Origin: Euleptes europaea
Taxonomy: Eukaryota > Chordata > Lepidosauria > Squamata > Sphaerodactylidae
Length of the DNA: 64,000 nt
Reading direction: 5' to 3'
NCBI RefSeq assembly: GCF_029931775.1
Contig: NC_079322.1
Coordinates: 79,731,326-79,795,325, forward strand
The notes under the pieces were generated by a model. It did no database searches, had not been told where the DNA came from, and worked only from the letters and a program-made list of their open reading frames with translations. The translations under genes were made by a program, and so were the position numbers. How positions within the stretch are numbered: the first letter of the stretch is position 1; every line of letters starts with the position of its first letter. Positions 21,901-41,318 of this stretch are shown piece by piece.

Positions 21901-24900
21901 ATGGAGGAGGCTGGGTGGCAGCCGGAGAAGGCCCTGGCGGAGGAGGCTTCGCCCAGGGCCTCTGACATCGTCAGCTTTGCCAGCAGCTGCACGCTCCATG
22001 GCATTGGCCACATCTTCTTGCCAGGGCGCTTCACGCTGCGCCGCTTGGCTTGGGCCGGGGCCGTCCTGGCTGCGGTGGGCATCTTCCTGTACCAGGTGGG
22101 CGAACGGGTCCAGTACTACCTCGAGTATCACCACGTCACCACGCTGGATGAGGAAGAGGGCAAGCTGCTGGTCTTCCCGGCAGTCACCCTGTGCAACTAC
22201 AACCGCGTCCGCCGCTCCCGGCTGACCCGCAACGACCTGCACTGGCTGGGCCAGGAGCTGCTCGGAGTGGAGCCGCCCGACTACCCCGACTACCTGCGAG
22301 CCCTGGGCTGGCGGGACACGGAGGCCAGCCCACCGGGCTTCTTCCCCACCCGCAGCTTTAACATGCTGGATTTCTTCCAGCGCACCGGCCACGACCTGGA
22401 GGGCATGCTGCTGGACTGCCGCTTCCGCACCCGGGAATGCGGCCCCGAGAACTTCACCACTGTGAGTCCCCCCACCCCCGTGGCCGTGCCCCTGGCTCCC
22501 TGAGCCATGGACTGGCGGCCGCCACCAATCTTACGGTCTCCTCCTCGGCAGGCAAGGAGTGTGGCCTTCAGAGAGACCCTCTTTGCCATCCCTCCTGCCA
22601 CACACCGGCCTGCCCCACTAGCCTGTGGGCACTCCGCCAGCCCTCTGGCCGCAACCCTCAAGCCTTGGCCACAGCCACCCCCAGCGTTGGCTGATGTAAG
22701 GAGGGGGCCGGAGTTCCAAGACCCTGGGTCCCATTCCAGGGCCTCAGGTGTTCGTGCTCCCATGAAATCCAGAGTCAGTCCAGACTGGACAGGCCAGGAA
22801 GGGAGCCGGGCTCAGCCCCGGTAGGAACAGCAGAGAGGGTGTGTATCCATCCCTTCACAGAAGTGTGAATGGGAGTTCAGGGGAGGTAAGGCCCTTGGGG
22901 GCAGAGATGGGGCCGACAAGCACAGAGTCTCTTGTGTCTCTGCTGCCTGGGGGGGGGGGAGGTCCCCCACCCTTAGACGCACTGCGTGCTTGTGGGTGGA
23001 ATGTCAACGAGGGGGGGGCGGAGTTACTCCAAACTAGCTCATGGAGATACAGAAGGATGAGGCAGCAGACAGAACCCCCTTCCCCTCCTGCGGTCGCTCT
23101 CCTGGGTTTGGGGGGAGTAGGGGCTTCCAGAGAAGGGGCCAGCAGCCTGCCCCCCCCCAGCCTCTCAGGTTTCGTGCCTGCAGCGGGCACAGAGCACTCT
23201 TCCTCCTGCTCCCCCCACCCCTGCCTGGTCCCCAAGGCCGCTCCGGTTACTGCCAGAGGAGCAGCATCAAGCGCGTGAGCCAGACTGGCCTCCAGCCCAG
23301 GCCTGATGCCAAGTTGGCAGCACCTGACCCCAGCCCTTGAGATAATGGGGGGGATGGTGAGCTGGCACTGTTGAGGGCACGCCAGGGAGACCCCCTTGCT
23401 GAAAGAGCCTTACATAAGTTTGGGGGAGAACCCATTCCAGAGCACCCCAGAACTGGGCTTCTCCCCAAAGGCCACCTAGTCCAGCCCAGAGCAGGGGGGC
23501 AGCCGGGAGGGAGAGCCACTGGAGCTGGGAGAGAGCAGGTGTCGGTTCCCCACACACACACACACACCTGCTGGTTGCATTGAGACCCCCCCTTGGCCCA
23601 AGGTCCCTGTCCAGGGCGCAGGCTGGCCAGAGGGTGTCTGAGCAGGGGGCCCCATGGTCGCTCCTCCGTGGCTCGGGGGGAGCGTAGGGAGGGGATTGGT
23701 CGCATTTTCCTGCACAGCAACTCTTGAGGAGATGGCAAGGCTGAAAGGGAGGAGCTGGGTCACGGCCACCCAGGGAGGGGATTTGAACCTGTAACTCCCC
23801 AGTCGAACTCCGGCGGTGTCCTGAGAACCCCTGGCCCAAATTTCCACTCAGCCGTTGATACCCCCCCCACGAGGCTTCATGCCTCTCCTTCTCTCGTTGG
23901 TTGGGGTTTGACCTGCTCTTTTGTTGAGGGCTGCATGCGGGTCTCCTCTCCTCCATTTATCCTTCCAACAACCCTGTGAGGTAGGTTAGGCTGCGAGAGA
24001 GTGACCGGCTTAGGCTCACCCAGAGAGTCTCTTGAGCCTGCCCCCCCCAGGCCTGATCTGTTCCTCTAGCCACAGCCCCATATGGGTGGGGGTCAGTGTT
24101 GCTCCATAATTCTGCAGAATCCTGAGACAGGAAAGCCGCAGGGCCTTTTCCGGCCTCTCTCTCTGGATTCAAGTTGGCAGCAAGAATTCCCTCCCTCTGG
24201 CACGTGGCGCTGATGAGAACAGCAGCCTGCCTTCCAGGGTTGTCGTGAGGATATGCTTGAGGTTCTGAGCAACGGAAACCTGTGCTCTGCCTCATTGTTG
24301 TGGCTGAATTCCCCTGGCAGCACCTGGGCGACCCAGGTAGTGGCAGGCGTGGCTTCCTGGAGGCCTTCCCAACCAAACCCAGCCAGAATCAGAACGGCAG
24401 CCACGATCTCCCCTTCTGGGCTGCCCCAGCAGCTGGCCTTGAACTCTGTGCTCAGGACAAGGAAGGGGCCGGACATTGATGGGCACTCTTCCTCCATTTA
24501 GGGGAGGGGGCCGTGGCTCGGTGGCGGAGCATCTGCTTGGCTAGCAGAAGGCCCCAGGTTCAATCTCCAGTATCTCCAGTGGAAAGGACCAGGTGGAAGG
24601 AAAGACGGTCCTCTACCTGAGACCCTGGAGAGCCGCTGCCAGTCCGAGTGGACTGATCCCGATGGTCGGATGTTCTGATTCAGAAGAAGGCGGCTTCATC
24701 TGTGTGGGAACCTGGGAGGTGAAGGGGGGACGCTATAAGAAGGGAATTAAACAGAGTATATCTTTCATCCAACAGTGCATTTCAAAACACATAAAAAACA
24801 GAACAGACTTCTGGGCCATACAAGTCACAGACTTTTCAGTACACGACACACCCCTTGCAGTTCCTTGAAGTACCACAGATTAATCCAGTAGAACAATGTA

Positions 24901-27900
24901 AATGCACCATGTGTATTTAAGTGCACTGCTGGATTACAGATATATTTTGTTTAATTCCTTTTTATGGTGTTACCCTGAACCTCCCATGTTTCCAGTTCAG
25001 TTTTGGGTTGGGTTTCTCTCCCCGCAGTGGGAGCAGGATGCCACCCAGCTAGCACAGGGCCTGGCTGGAGTGTGAAGGTGGGGACAGGACTGATCCCCCA
25101 CCCCAGTCTGTGCCACTCAGCACTCCTGCGGGTCACTTTGCTGCCCAGCTCCAGTTCCCAGAAGATCGATTCTCTTCTTGGTTTCCCCCGACGTCTCCTG
25201 TGATGAGCCAGCTACACTTGTGCCGAGGGGCATCCCGCTGACCTGGCTGCTTCACCCAATGCACCAACCCTATGGGGCAAGGGGCCGTGGCCCCCTTCCA
25301 CAGAGCTCTGGGGCAGTGCCGAAGCCACCAAGCGCCCCTCCACTTTGGCTCAGGCAGGCAGGCAGGCAGCCTCTGAGTCCGGGGCCAGGCCAGCCTGTCT
25401 GGAAGTCGCCCCCCCCTCCTCTGAGCATCACAATCAACGGGGCCTTGAGGAAGAGGCTGGGGGGCTCTCGGCTGCCTCATGAACTGGCCCCATTTCGGAA
25501 GAGGGTGGCTCACCGGAGAGTCCAAGCGGTTGGGGTGGGGCAGGGACTGCAGCTCCTTCTTGGCACCGCGCCTGGCTTAACCTGTCGCTCCTGCTGTCTC
25601 ATGGAAGGAATAATTGAATCCTGGAGCTGGCAGGGGCCAAACTGGCCACCTGGTCCAAATTTGCTGCTCAACGCATTTCCTTTGTCTTCCTGAGCTCCTC
25701 GTGGCATTCTCTGTTCCTCTTCCGCGCTGGCTCCTCGGGTCCCCTCCCACGTTTCCTTCTTGTTGGAATAGTGAGCTGGGTCCAAATAAAGGGAAGGGGG
25801 GCTTTGAGGCCACATGACTCGCCACAGTTTGTTTCAGAGGGGGGGTACCTGAACATCTCAGAGGGGCTCCCGGGCCAGCTCCTTGCCGCTTCTTTGCCGG
25901 GAAAGAGCAGGGAGCAGCAAGGCCTGGGAACGGCCTTGAGAGAGCTGCCTGGAGAAGCAAAATGCCACCCCCAAAATGATGCCTATGGAATGGAAGGGAG
26001 ATGCATCCCTGAAACCCCCCTGCTCAAAAAGCACACACACACACCACAGACACACATGAGGAGCACTAGAAGGTCTGTGTTTTTTCCTTCATGCAAGCAA
26101 AGCTTTTCCTGGACACTCTGGGGGGCTTCCCCTGGGGGGAGGGGGGCTGGGACCCTTTAGCTGGCTCTGTCCTGGACCTCTGGGCTCTGCTGGCAAAGGG
26201 CCAGTCTGCCCCAACATGGTTTTGCGGGCAATAAAAAAAATGCTCCATAGCTCAGTATAACGCATGGCTCAAGTTCTCACCTTTGGCCAAACTCTTTAAA
26301 CATTTTCGTTGTTGTACCGTCCAGCCTGAACTGGAGTTCTGGGGATTTTGAAAGCTCACACCCGCCTATGTGGCATTGGATTGGATGGAAAGGCTTATGT
26401 GGGTATCATTCTGGCAACAGGCCCAGGAAAGACCCCGGAGAGCCATGGGCAGGTGTAGCCAATTGAGCCTGGCTCACAGAAGGCAGCTCCTGAGGCCCCA
26501 GTGGTGGCCCTGACAGGGGCTTGTGCTCCTGGCCCCAGCAGGTGGCTCTTCGAGGTTGTGCATGTGCAAAGTGCTGCTTTTGCTGCACTGCATGCAAAAA
26601 GAGGAGGCGAAGGGAAGTGCACTGCTCTGCCAGAGCCAGGGCTCCCTCCCCATGTGCTCAGCACAGTATTGCAGGTGCCTCATGCCCCTCTCTCTCCCCC
26701 CCTCCCCACAGATCTTCACCCGCTTGGGCAAGTGCTACACGTTCAACTCTGGGGCTCCTGGCCACGAGCTCCTGACCACAGTCAAAGGCGGCACGGGCAA
26801 CGGCCTGGAGCTGATGCTGAACATCCAACAGGACGAGTACCTGCCCGTCTGGGGTGACACAGGTGAGTGGGGTGGAGGGTCAGGCTTGCTGGGGGGCAGG
26901 ACTGTCAAACAGGGGGGCGTCCTCTCATGGCGGGGGAGGACTTGGTCCCTGGGTATGACTGGGGGCTCCTGATGCAGCCCCATTGAAGCGAAGCAGGACC
27001 GGCTCTGGAGGGGGTCTCTTGGGACCACACACCCTGCACCGTATACTGTGTTGAATTCCATAGTGGGCAACCGGCAAGATAGAAATGCATTTAAAAATCA
27101 ATTTATGAGGGTGTTGTAGGGTCTGCATTGTAGGGAGGGGGCACTCAACAAGGCCCCCCTGCAGTTGGAAGCTGGGCAGTCTGCTGGCCCCCTGCCTTTC
27201 ACGGTGTGGGTGGAGCAGGCTGCTTTGGGGAGAGTTGGTCACACCTCACCTGCCCCACAGCGCCAGATTCCCACACGCGCCTCTGCCTGCTTCCGTGGGG
27301 CTCTGTGCTGCAGGGCAGCAGAGGCAGAGCAGACTCCTCCCCCTATGGCCTTCCCAGCAGGGGGGTTGCCCCCTTACCCTCACTCTGCACACATGGCTCT
27401 GCCCCCACCCCCTCCTCTTCATCTGTGTTGCAGAGGAGACATCCTTTGAGGCGGGGGTGAAGGCGCAGCTCCACAGCCAGGAGGAGCCCCCGTCCATCGA
27501 CCAGCTGGGCTTTGGCGTGGCCCCTGGCTTCCAGACATTCGTCTCTTGCCAGCAGCAGCGGGTATCCAGCCTCCCGGCCGACCGACCCGGATGCTTTCGC
27601 CCTTCCCAGCCGGGCACCCCCTCTGCAGGTGCAGTGCCAGTGGGAGCCAAGAGGATGGCAAGGCCTCGCCCACCTCCTTCTGGAAAACGGATGCCCCTCT
27701 CTGACACACAGGCAGCCTCCCTTTCCCACACACACAGACACACACACAAGCACAGCCTCTTACACACAGGCCCTGAGGCCCGCGCACGGCCTCCCCTCTC
27801 CTGGCCGTGTGGGGCCAGGCCTGGTGCAGATGCTCAAGGCAGCAGGGCCGAACAGCCTGCCTGTGGGACTGAGGGGCGTGGGGAGGGGAGCCTCCAAAGC

Positions 27901-30900
27901 ACCACACCTGTGGCTCGGGGGTAGGGGGTGGGGAGTTTGGGGCTTCAGCCAGAGCCCTGCTCCCCGGGGCTGGCAGGGAGCCAGCCGTCCTCCAGCGCTG
28001 TTTCCTTGACTGCCTCTTCCTCAGCTCCTCTACCTCCCACCCCCGTGGGGCGACTGCAAATCTGGGCCCATCGAGTCCGCCTTCTTCTCCAACTACAGCC
28101 TGGCCGCCTGCCGCATTGACTGCGAGACCCGCTACCTGGCTGAGAACTGCAATTGCCGCATGATGCACATGCCAGGTCCGGGGGGGGGGGAGGGAGGGAG
28201 TGTTGGGTCCTTGGGGAGAAGGGGGGTTCCTTGTGCAGAGCGGGCCCTGCTCCGTCACTGCAGCCCTTGGCCACAAGAGAGCGCTGTGGTCCCTCCTCCG
28301 CAAGCAGCAGCAGCAGGGGAAAGATGGGGGGGTGTGCCGGCAACCCCCTCCTCTCTGGTTCTCATGCCCCCCCTCCAGCCCCTTGTTCTTCACAGCTTAA
28401 AAATTCTCTGCACTCGCTTTGAAGTAACACAGCTAGGGGGGGGCTGACCCTCCTGCCAGGGCATAGCAGGGCAATTGCTTTGCAAGTAGACCCGCTTCCT
28501 GGCATCCTGCAAATGGTGCCTCCTGTGCCAGCGATGGCGTGCGCCAGCCCACTGGTTGGGGGAAGGAGGGCTTTCCCCCATGCAAGGCTCGCCAGGGTGT
28601 GTGTGCAGATCTTCAGATGGCCCTGGGGGGGGATTGGTGGTGTAGGTGGGCGCCAGCACGGAGTTTGGGGGGGCAGCTCCCTGCTGTGTGCTGACTTGTC
28701 TGACTCAGTATTCCTTGCGCCCAGGTAACGCCAACATCTGCACCCCAGAACAGTACAAGGAATGTGCTGATCCTGCACTGAGTGAGTCCGGCCTCCCCCT
28801 CCCCACCGTTTCTTTTGGCCCCCTCTCTGGAGAAAGCTGGCTGAGGGGCAACAACCTGGGGGACCAGGAAATGGCCGCCCTGGCCTGGCCTGGATGAGAG
28901 CCAGTCCTGCAGGGGGGGGGGAGGGTTTGCAAGGGCCTCCCAGCTTCCATCAGCCAACAGTACACCCCACCCCCCGCCGCCACCACCCGTGTTTTGTGCC
29001 CAGATTTCCTGGTCGAGAAGGACGACAAGTACTGCATGTGCCAGACGCCCTGCGAGACAGTGCGCTTCAGCAAGGAGCTCTCCGTGGTGAAGATCCCCAG
29101 CAAGGCCTCTGCAAAATACCTGGCCAAGAAATATAACCGCAGCGAACAGTACATCATGTGAGCCTCCCTCCCCCCCCCGATATGCAGAAGCCCCCTGCCA
29201 GCTTGACCCTCTCCCTCTCCCTGCCCCCGATGCTGTCTGCGCAGAGCCCTGCTTGCCCTCAGCTTCCCTGGGCATTGCTGGGGGGCCCTGCCACCCATGA
29301 TAGCCCCCCACTCCCCAGAGTCGCAAAGCCTCTTTCTCTCTGCCCCCCTGCTCAGGGAGAACCTCCTGGTGCTGGACATCTTCTTTGAAGCCCTCAGCTA
29401 CGAGACCATCGAGCAGAAGGCGGCCTACGAGGTGGCAGGCCTGTTAGGTGAGCGGGCGGGCGGGCAAGGGGCCCGCAGCGGGGCAGACTCCGTTCTTAAG
29501 ACCAGGCTGGGCCAGCGGCTCCCCGCAAGGCTGGCAGTGCCACAGAATCCCTCTGCTTGGCTCTGGCTCCCGTCGGGCTCAGCTGGTTCTGTGGCTGTTC
29601 TGACCTGGCCATCCGCTCCCGTTGAGGCTCGGAGCTGCCAAACGGATCCTGCCTTTTCCGGAGAGTCTGAGAACCAGGCTGGCTCCGTGGATATTATTCC
29701 CACCTTTCTCATGCACCCCCTCCCCGCCTGCGTTTGGCCTCCGTGTGGTCACTGAACAGCTAAGCAGGGGGCACAACCCCTGGAAAGCTGCCGGGCCGCC
29801 CTGACGGACCCTCGTCTCTTCAGCAGGGCCTTTCCTTTTATGCAAACCACAGGGGCTTTCTGGGGCCACCCGCAGGAAGGCCAGGCGAATGTGCGGCTGC
29901 CGGCAGAGTCCTTCGCCTCAGGCGGCCACAAGGGCTTTGTGCTGGTGGTCTTCCTGTGGGGGGCGGGCTGCTCAGGGACCCTGAAGGGGCTCAGAAGGGT
30001 TGAGGTGGGCTGCCTTCTGCTCCCCTCAGCACCCTCTGCCCAGCAAGGAACTGAACAGCAGAGTCGGGGCTGGGGGCATAGATGTGGCTGAGCAGAGCGG
30101 CCTTTGTGGGGCTGGGGGCTATGTCCCCACGCGGGGGGGGGGGGGTAGGAGGGAGGGCCTGCCAAGGGATGGGCCGGCTGACATTTATCCTCCCCTGACC
30201 CCGCTCTCCCCTGTTGCGGGGAGAGCCGATGTCTGCTATGGGGGGCAGTTCAGACGCCCTTCTTCAGCTCTGCTTGTGCCTCTCCAGGGGACATCGGGGG
30301 CCAGATGGGGCTGTTCATCGGGGCCAGCCTGCTCACCATCCTGGAGATCTTCGATTACCTGTACGAGGTGAGTGGGCCAGGCCGGGGCCACCCTTGGGGG
30401 GGGGTGGGAGGGCCCAGAAGGAAGGGGGACCTTCCCGTGCCGGCAGTGCCCCTTTGCCTGGCCTCTGGGTTGGGGGCACGAAGCAGGAGCTCTTCAGGGA
30501 GGGTGACCAGTCTGGGGTGGGGAGGAGGGGGCCGGTCAGAGGAATGCCACAGCAAAAGCTGCTAAGGCCCCCCACCCCCAGAACCCAAAGGGGAGGAGAG
30601 GGTGACCAGCCGAGGCCTTTGCCGGGCACACCGCTCGAGGATTAGCGGGTGGGCAGAGCTCAAGTGGCTGGCAGGGTTTGGGCAAGGCAGCACTAAACTC
30701 CGCTCCATGGGCAGCAGGGCCTGGGCCCCAATGCAGGTTACCCCAAGTGGAGAGCTGCTGAGGCTGAAACCTCCCTCTGCTCCCCCAGTGTAGCTGGGGG
30801 GCACTTAAGGGCATCAAAGAAACACTCTGCGCATGCTCAGAGCCCAGCTGAGCCCAGCCCAATGCCCTCTGCTTTCGTCTCTGCCTCCTGCCAGGTGCTG

Positions 30901-32605
30901 CGGGAGAAACTGCTCGGCTTCTACCAGGGCAGGAAGCAGGCAGGGGACAGCGACAACCTGGTAAAGGGGCAGGGGCTTTGAAGCCAGGGAGGGTGGGAAG
31001 CCAAGGACTGGAAGCCTCTGGAGGAGGGGGGTTGGCAGGGGGCACCCAGTGTGGCACAGTGGGAGACACCAGCAGCCCCCCCCCCCATTCTCAGCCGGAC
31101 TGCAAAGGTCTCCCTCTTCCTGCACTTCTCTGCCCTTCCAAGTGCATGGGGGCATTGTGGGGGAGGACGCAGAAAGCAGAGGCCGAGCGGGAGCTCTGTG
31201 CCTCTCCCTCTCCTGGGCTGGAGGGGGCTCCAGGCGCTCGGGGGATCGTTTCCCCTTCCTTTCTCTTCCCCGCCCTTGATGGTGGGTGGGGTGGGCTCCC
31301 CGCTGGCTCCAGCCCCTCTGCATTGGGACCATTTGCTGCCCCACAACCCACCTCATCTTTGTTTCTCTCTGCATCTCCCCCCTTTGCATCTCTGCGCCAG
31401 GAGTACCCGGAAGGCCTGCGGAGCCCCGATGGGCCCCCACCCCAGACAGCCAGGTAGCTCTTCTCCCGGGGAGGGGGATGGTGGGCCCCCAGGGCGGCCG
31501 GGCTCTCTGGCTTCAGCCGCAGGGCCCTCCCAGGCCCCTCCAGTCTGGTCAGGCGGATGCGGCAGAAAGCAGAGAGCCAGTCCTGGCCACGGGAGGGCGC
31601 CGAGGACCCATCGTGGGAGGCAGGAATGCGCCCTGAAGGCCAAAGGTCAGCCCTTGGAGACTGCACATCCCACAGGGCAGGCAGGCTACAGCCCCCCCTT
31701 GTTCCCACGGCCAGACCTCCAGCCAAGGGGTCTCTCCTCTCCGCACGAGCCAGTGCTGGGTTTGTGCCTGAGGCATCATCCAGAGTTGCAGCCAGTGGAA
31801 ACTCTGGCTCTCTTAGCCCAGCTCCATCTGCATACCTGAGCAAAAATCCAGGAGACTAAGGGTGCAGCTGGTCTGCATATGAGATGGGGGGGGCTTGCTG
31901 TGCCCCCCTTCCCTTCCGAGGGCAGAAGCCCTCCTGCTCTTCCAAGGAGGGCAGGCTGGGTGACTCTGGAGGCCCCCCCCACCCTGGCCACATCCTTGCC
32001 AGCCACACTCCTCACATGGGCACGGGGGGTGGGGGTGGGGGGGAGTGGTTAGACAGCAGGGACCTGTGGGGGCTCAGTGGAAAGGGAGGGGTTAATATCC
32101 CTCACTGCTCACATCTGCAGGGGCTGTCCCCACTCGGCCCCACCAACACTCCCCACCCAGTATTTGGGGTCTGGTGGAGCAGCAAAGGTCTGGTTTCTGG
32201 CCTCCCCCCCCCTCCCGCACCAATCAATGACGGATCATTGCAAGGAGAAGCTGGACGGCCCCTGGGGGAACAACTCTCCCCCCCCCGCAAGGGACCCCAC
32301 CCTCACCCACCCCTGGGCTCCAGTGTGCTTGATACAACCACTCATGCCAGAGGCAGATTTGTGCTGCACCGTCCAGCCGCCCCCCCACTGCTCACGACCA
32401 CCGGGCGTTGCTGTTGAACCAGGAGGGGCTGGGACGGGGAGAGGGGGTTAAGCCAACACTCAGAGGGCAAATGAAAACCCACCCGTACGCCCCTCCTCCT
32501 TGCTCACCCCCCCTCTTCATCCCTAGAACGCCTGCCCCACACGGCGCAGCTTCTCGGACAGCGGTGGAGACACCCCGAACGCGCTTCCTTGTCACGCGAC
32601 TCTAG
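21901..32605 (+). CDS. ASIC3: Acid-sensing ion channel subunit 3 (ASIC3), 11 coding exons
   Basis: A proton-gated trimeric sodium channel subunit of the plasma membrane (DEG/ENaC family). Exons: 21901-22461, 26712-26862, 27434-27561, 28025-28175, 28725-28781, 29004-29157, 29356-29447, 30288-30367, 30895-30960, 31401-31453, 32527-32605, with matching phases and GT-AG borders, giving about 523 residues (human about 531). Residues 33-34 are the N-terminal HG gating motif, TM1 is about 49-68, and FPAVTLCN with the preceding HH pair (77-78) follows. The cysteine-rich finger and thumb are present, and the GAS selectivity motif is at 443-445 before TM2. The C-terminus is FLVTRL, close to human YLVTQL, a class I PDZ ligand. 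Exon 3 has a weak donor (GTATCC). The paralogue call rests on the tail and on CDK5 next door. Reading through exon 10 would stop at 31455, without the PDZ end. Confidence 0.9.
22462..26711 (+). other. ASIC3 intron 1 with repeats
   Basis: The 4.25-kb first intron separates the TM1 exon from the rest. It holds a forward SINE A at about 24505-24690, a MIR-like SINE piece near 23945-24060, a (CA)n tract at 23553-23568 and another at 26032-26043. No alternative coding exon recognised. Confidence 0.6.
24505..24690 (+). repeat. tRNA-derived SINE (family A), forward
   Basis: GCCGTGGCTCGGTGGCGGAG, CAGAAGGCCCCAGGTTCAAT and CCTGGAGAGCCGCTGCCAGT mark the head and body, inside ASIC3 intron 1. Confidence 0.8.
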
Positions 32606-33984
32606 GCTACTGCGAGGAATTTGCCTGCTGAAGGGGCATCCGGCTCCCCCCCCCACTGACTAGCCAAGGGGGCCAGTGACAGCCTCCAGGACCAGTCCCC
32701 CATCGAGAAGGAGGGGTCTGGCTGGCCCCAGCAGCTGCCCCCACCTCCCTGAGCAGGAAGAAAACTGAACTGACAGCACAAAGACAGCAAGCGAGGGGGT
32801 TAGCTCCCCCCCCCCCAATTCCAGCTTCGCTGGCATCCCCGGAACAGCTTCATCCAGAGCCCCTGCGCCCTCTCTACAGCGCCGGGGGGGGGGGGGGCAA
32901 CAGATGCTGCCCAGCACTGCAGGATCTGACTAAATCTGGCCTAGTTGGACACTTAGCACTAGGTGGTAATTATGGGACCTCCTACCGTGACCCACGGACC
33001 GGACTGGACCCCTCCTGGCTCCACTCTCAGGAAGAAGAGGTTTCTATCTGCCGCTCAAGGGGAGCCCCGGGGGAAGGACCCCAGGGGACTCTGAACGAAA
33101 GATGCAGACACCCCCCTAGAGCCCCCGGGCTGCTGTCAGCTCCGCATGCCTCTCTGCCAAGCCGGGCTCTATGCATGAGCGCACTACTGCTTCATCTGTG
33201 TCCCCCCCAATTTTGTGACCCCCCCACCACACACACTGACTGCCCTTCTGTCCCTGTGCAGCATTAAAGAGCTTCTTGGGTACTTTACTGCCTCGTGTCT
33301 CCCCCCCCCCCCGCAACCCCCGCTGGGCAAAGGGAGGCAGGCAGAGGAGTGCCTGTTCCACAACAACGGGAAGGTGCTGTTGGGATATGGGGGTGGGGGG
33401 AGAAAAGTAGGCCCACCCCTCTAACCTCTCTGCTCAGAGTTGTCCTCTTGCTCACAACAGACCCTCCCCCACACACACATGCATACAGCCTCCCGTTTGG
33501 GGGGACAAAGCAAGGAGAACAGGGACCCCTTCTGAGCGACCGTCACATGTGCAGTAAAGGAACACAGATGTTCCCCCCCTCAACTCCCCTGGGTGGGGGT
33601 GGGGAACAGTCCCACATGGGGGCAAACAGCAGAAACGGGAGGGGCCGGTGGAGGTCCAAGAAGCATTTTATAGAATTCACAAATATTCACAACAGTCCCC
33701 ACCCGTGTCCCTCCTCCCCACCCCCAACCCCAACCGAGGCACAGCCAGATACTGAACATGCTTGCAAGAGGTGAGGGGGGGGGGGCAGCGGCTGGGAAGT
33801 GGAGCAGCAGGGCAGAGGGAGGGGGCAAGCCGAAAACCCCGCTCCCTGCCCCGGGTCCCCTCAGGCTCCCCTTCCGGCTGGTCCCATCCGAGGGGCAGCT
33901 TCAAAACACCCCCCCCATCCAGTCAGTGAGGGGGGAGCCTCTGAGCCACGCCCGGCCCTGCAGCTGCCTCCAGGGGGGGAGGGC
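32606..33984. other. Convergent 3' UTRs of ASIC3 (+) and CDK5 (-)
   Basis: An ATTAAA at 33263-33268 on + is a plausible ASIC3 polyadenylation signal, followed by T-rich sequence. On -, a TATAAA variant at 33667-33672 could serve CDK5. If both are used, the genes end tail to tail about 0.4 kb apart. No AATAAA was seen for either. Confidence 0.45.
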
Positions 33985-40576
<6,592 letters not shown>

Positions 40577-40830
40577 GGCGGGCTCCGGGCGCCCCCAGCC
40601 CCTGCCGGCCCCTGCGCGCGCGCCCCCGCGCCCGCCCGCCGTCCCCCCTCCGGGGACTACGACTCCCGGCATGCACCGGCCGCGCTCCCGAGAGGCGCTG
40701 CGAGGCGGCCGCAGGGCCGGGACTACGACTCCCGGCATGCACCGGCCGCGCCCCTCGCGCCCGGAAATGCCGCCGGAGCCGGGCCTCAAAGGCCGCCTGT
40801 TTCCGGGTGGTGGATGGAATGGACGCGCCT
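40577..40830 (-). promoter_or_regulatory. CDK5 CpG-rich promoter with two ZNF143-like sites
   Basis: ACTACGACTCCCGGCATGCA occurs at 40656 and again at 40722, 66 bases apart, each inside a repeated block of about 32 bases. It matches the ZNF143/THAP11 (SBS) core ACTACAnnTCCC followed by GCATGC. Both are within 150 bases upstream of the CDK5 ATG. The tandem block looks like a local duplication. Confidence 0.7.
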
Positions 40831-40924
40831 GCACGAGCACGTCGGAAGGGGAAACCCGTGCAAGGAATTGGGGAGCGGGTGGGGGGAGCCTTTCAAGGGG
40901 GCCTTCTCCAAGGCCAAGGGAGGG

Positions 40925-41068
40925 GCTGATGTACTCTTCTGGGCGTGGAGTGGGGGGGGTCACTGGTGTGTGTGTGAGGGGTGGGGTTAGAGTTAAGGTT
41001 GTGAAATTCCTGCATTGTGCAGGGGGTTGGACTAGATGACCCTGCGGGTCCCTTCGAACCCTGATTCT
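40925..41068 (+). mobile_element. CR1 LINE 3' end fragment
   Basis: TGCATTGTGCAGGGGGTTGG and ACTAGATGACCCTGCGGGTC near the end identify the CR1 3' terminus, followed by ATTCTAG. Confidence 0.75.
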
Positions 41069-41095
41069 AGAAAGGGTGGGAATGAGTCCCAGGGG

Positions 41096-41318
41096 GTTGC
41101 CAACCTCCAGGTGGAGGCTGGAGATCTCCTGGAATCACAACGCATCTCCAGGCAGCAGAGGTCCGTTCCCCTGGAGAAAGTGGCTTCTTTGGAAGGCCGA
41201 TCTGATGGCATCATACCTCACTGAAGTCTCCCCCTTCCCCAAACCCTGCCCTCCCAAGGTCCCCCCACCCCCACCCCATCTCCAGGGAATTTCCCAACCC
41301 CCAGCTGGCAACCCGAGG
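41096..41318 (+). repeat. MITE-like repeat (GTTGCCAACCT family), near full length
   Basis: Begins GGTTGCCAACCTCCAGGTGG and ends CCCAACCCCCAGCTGGCAAC; the ends are imperfect inverted repeats. No coding frame. Copies also at 5424, 10683, 42700 and 55313. Confidence 0.7.

Noticed and set aside
25199-25235. GTGATGA followed by CTGA in ASIC3 intron 1 as a snoRNA
   Set aside because: Only about 30 bases between the boxes and no terminal stem.
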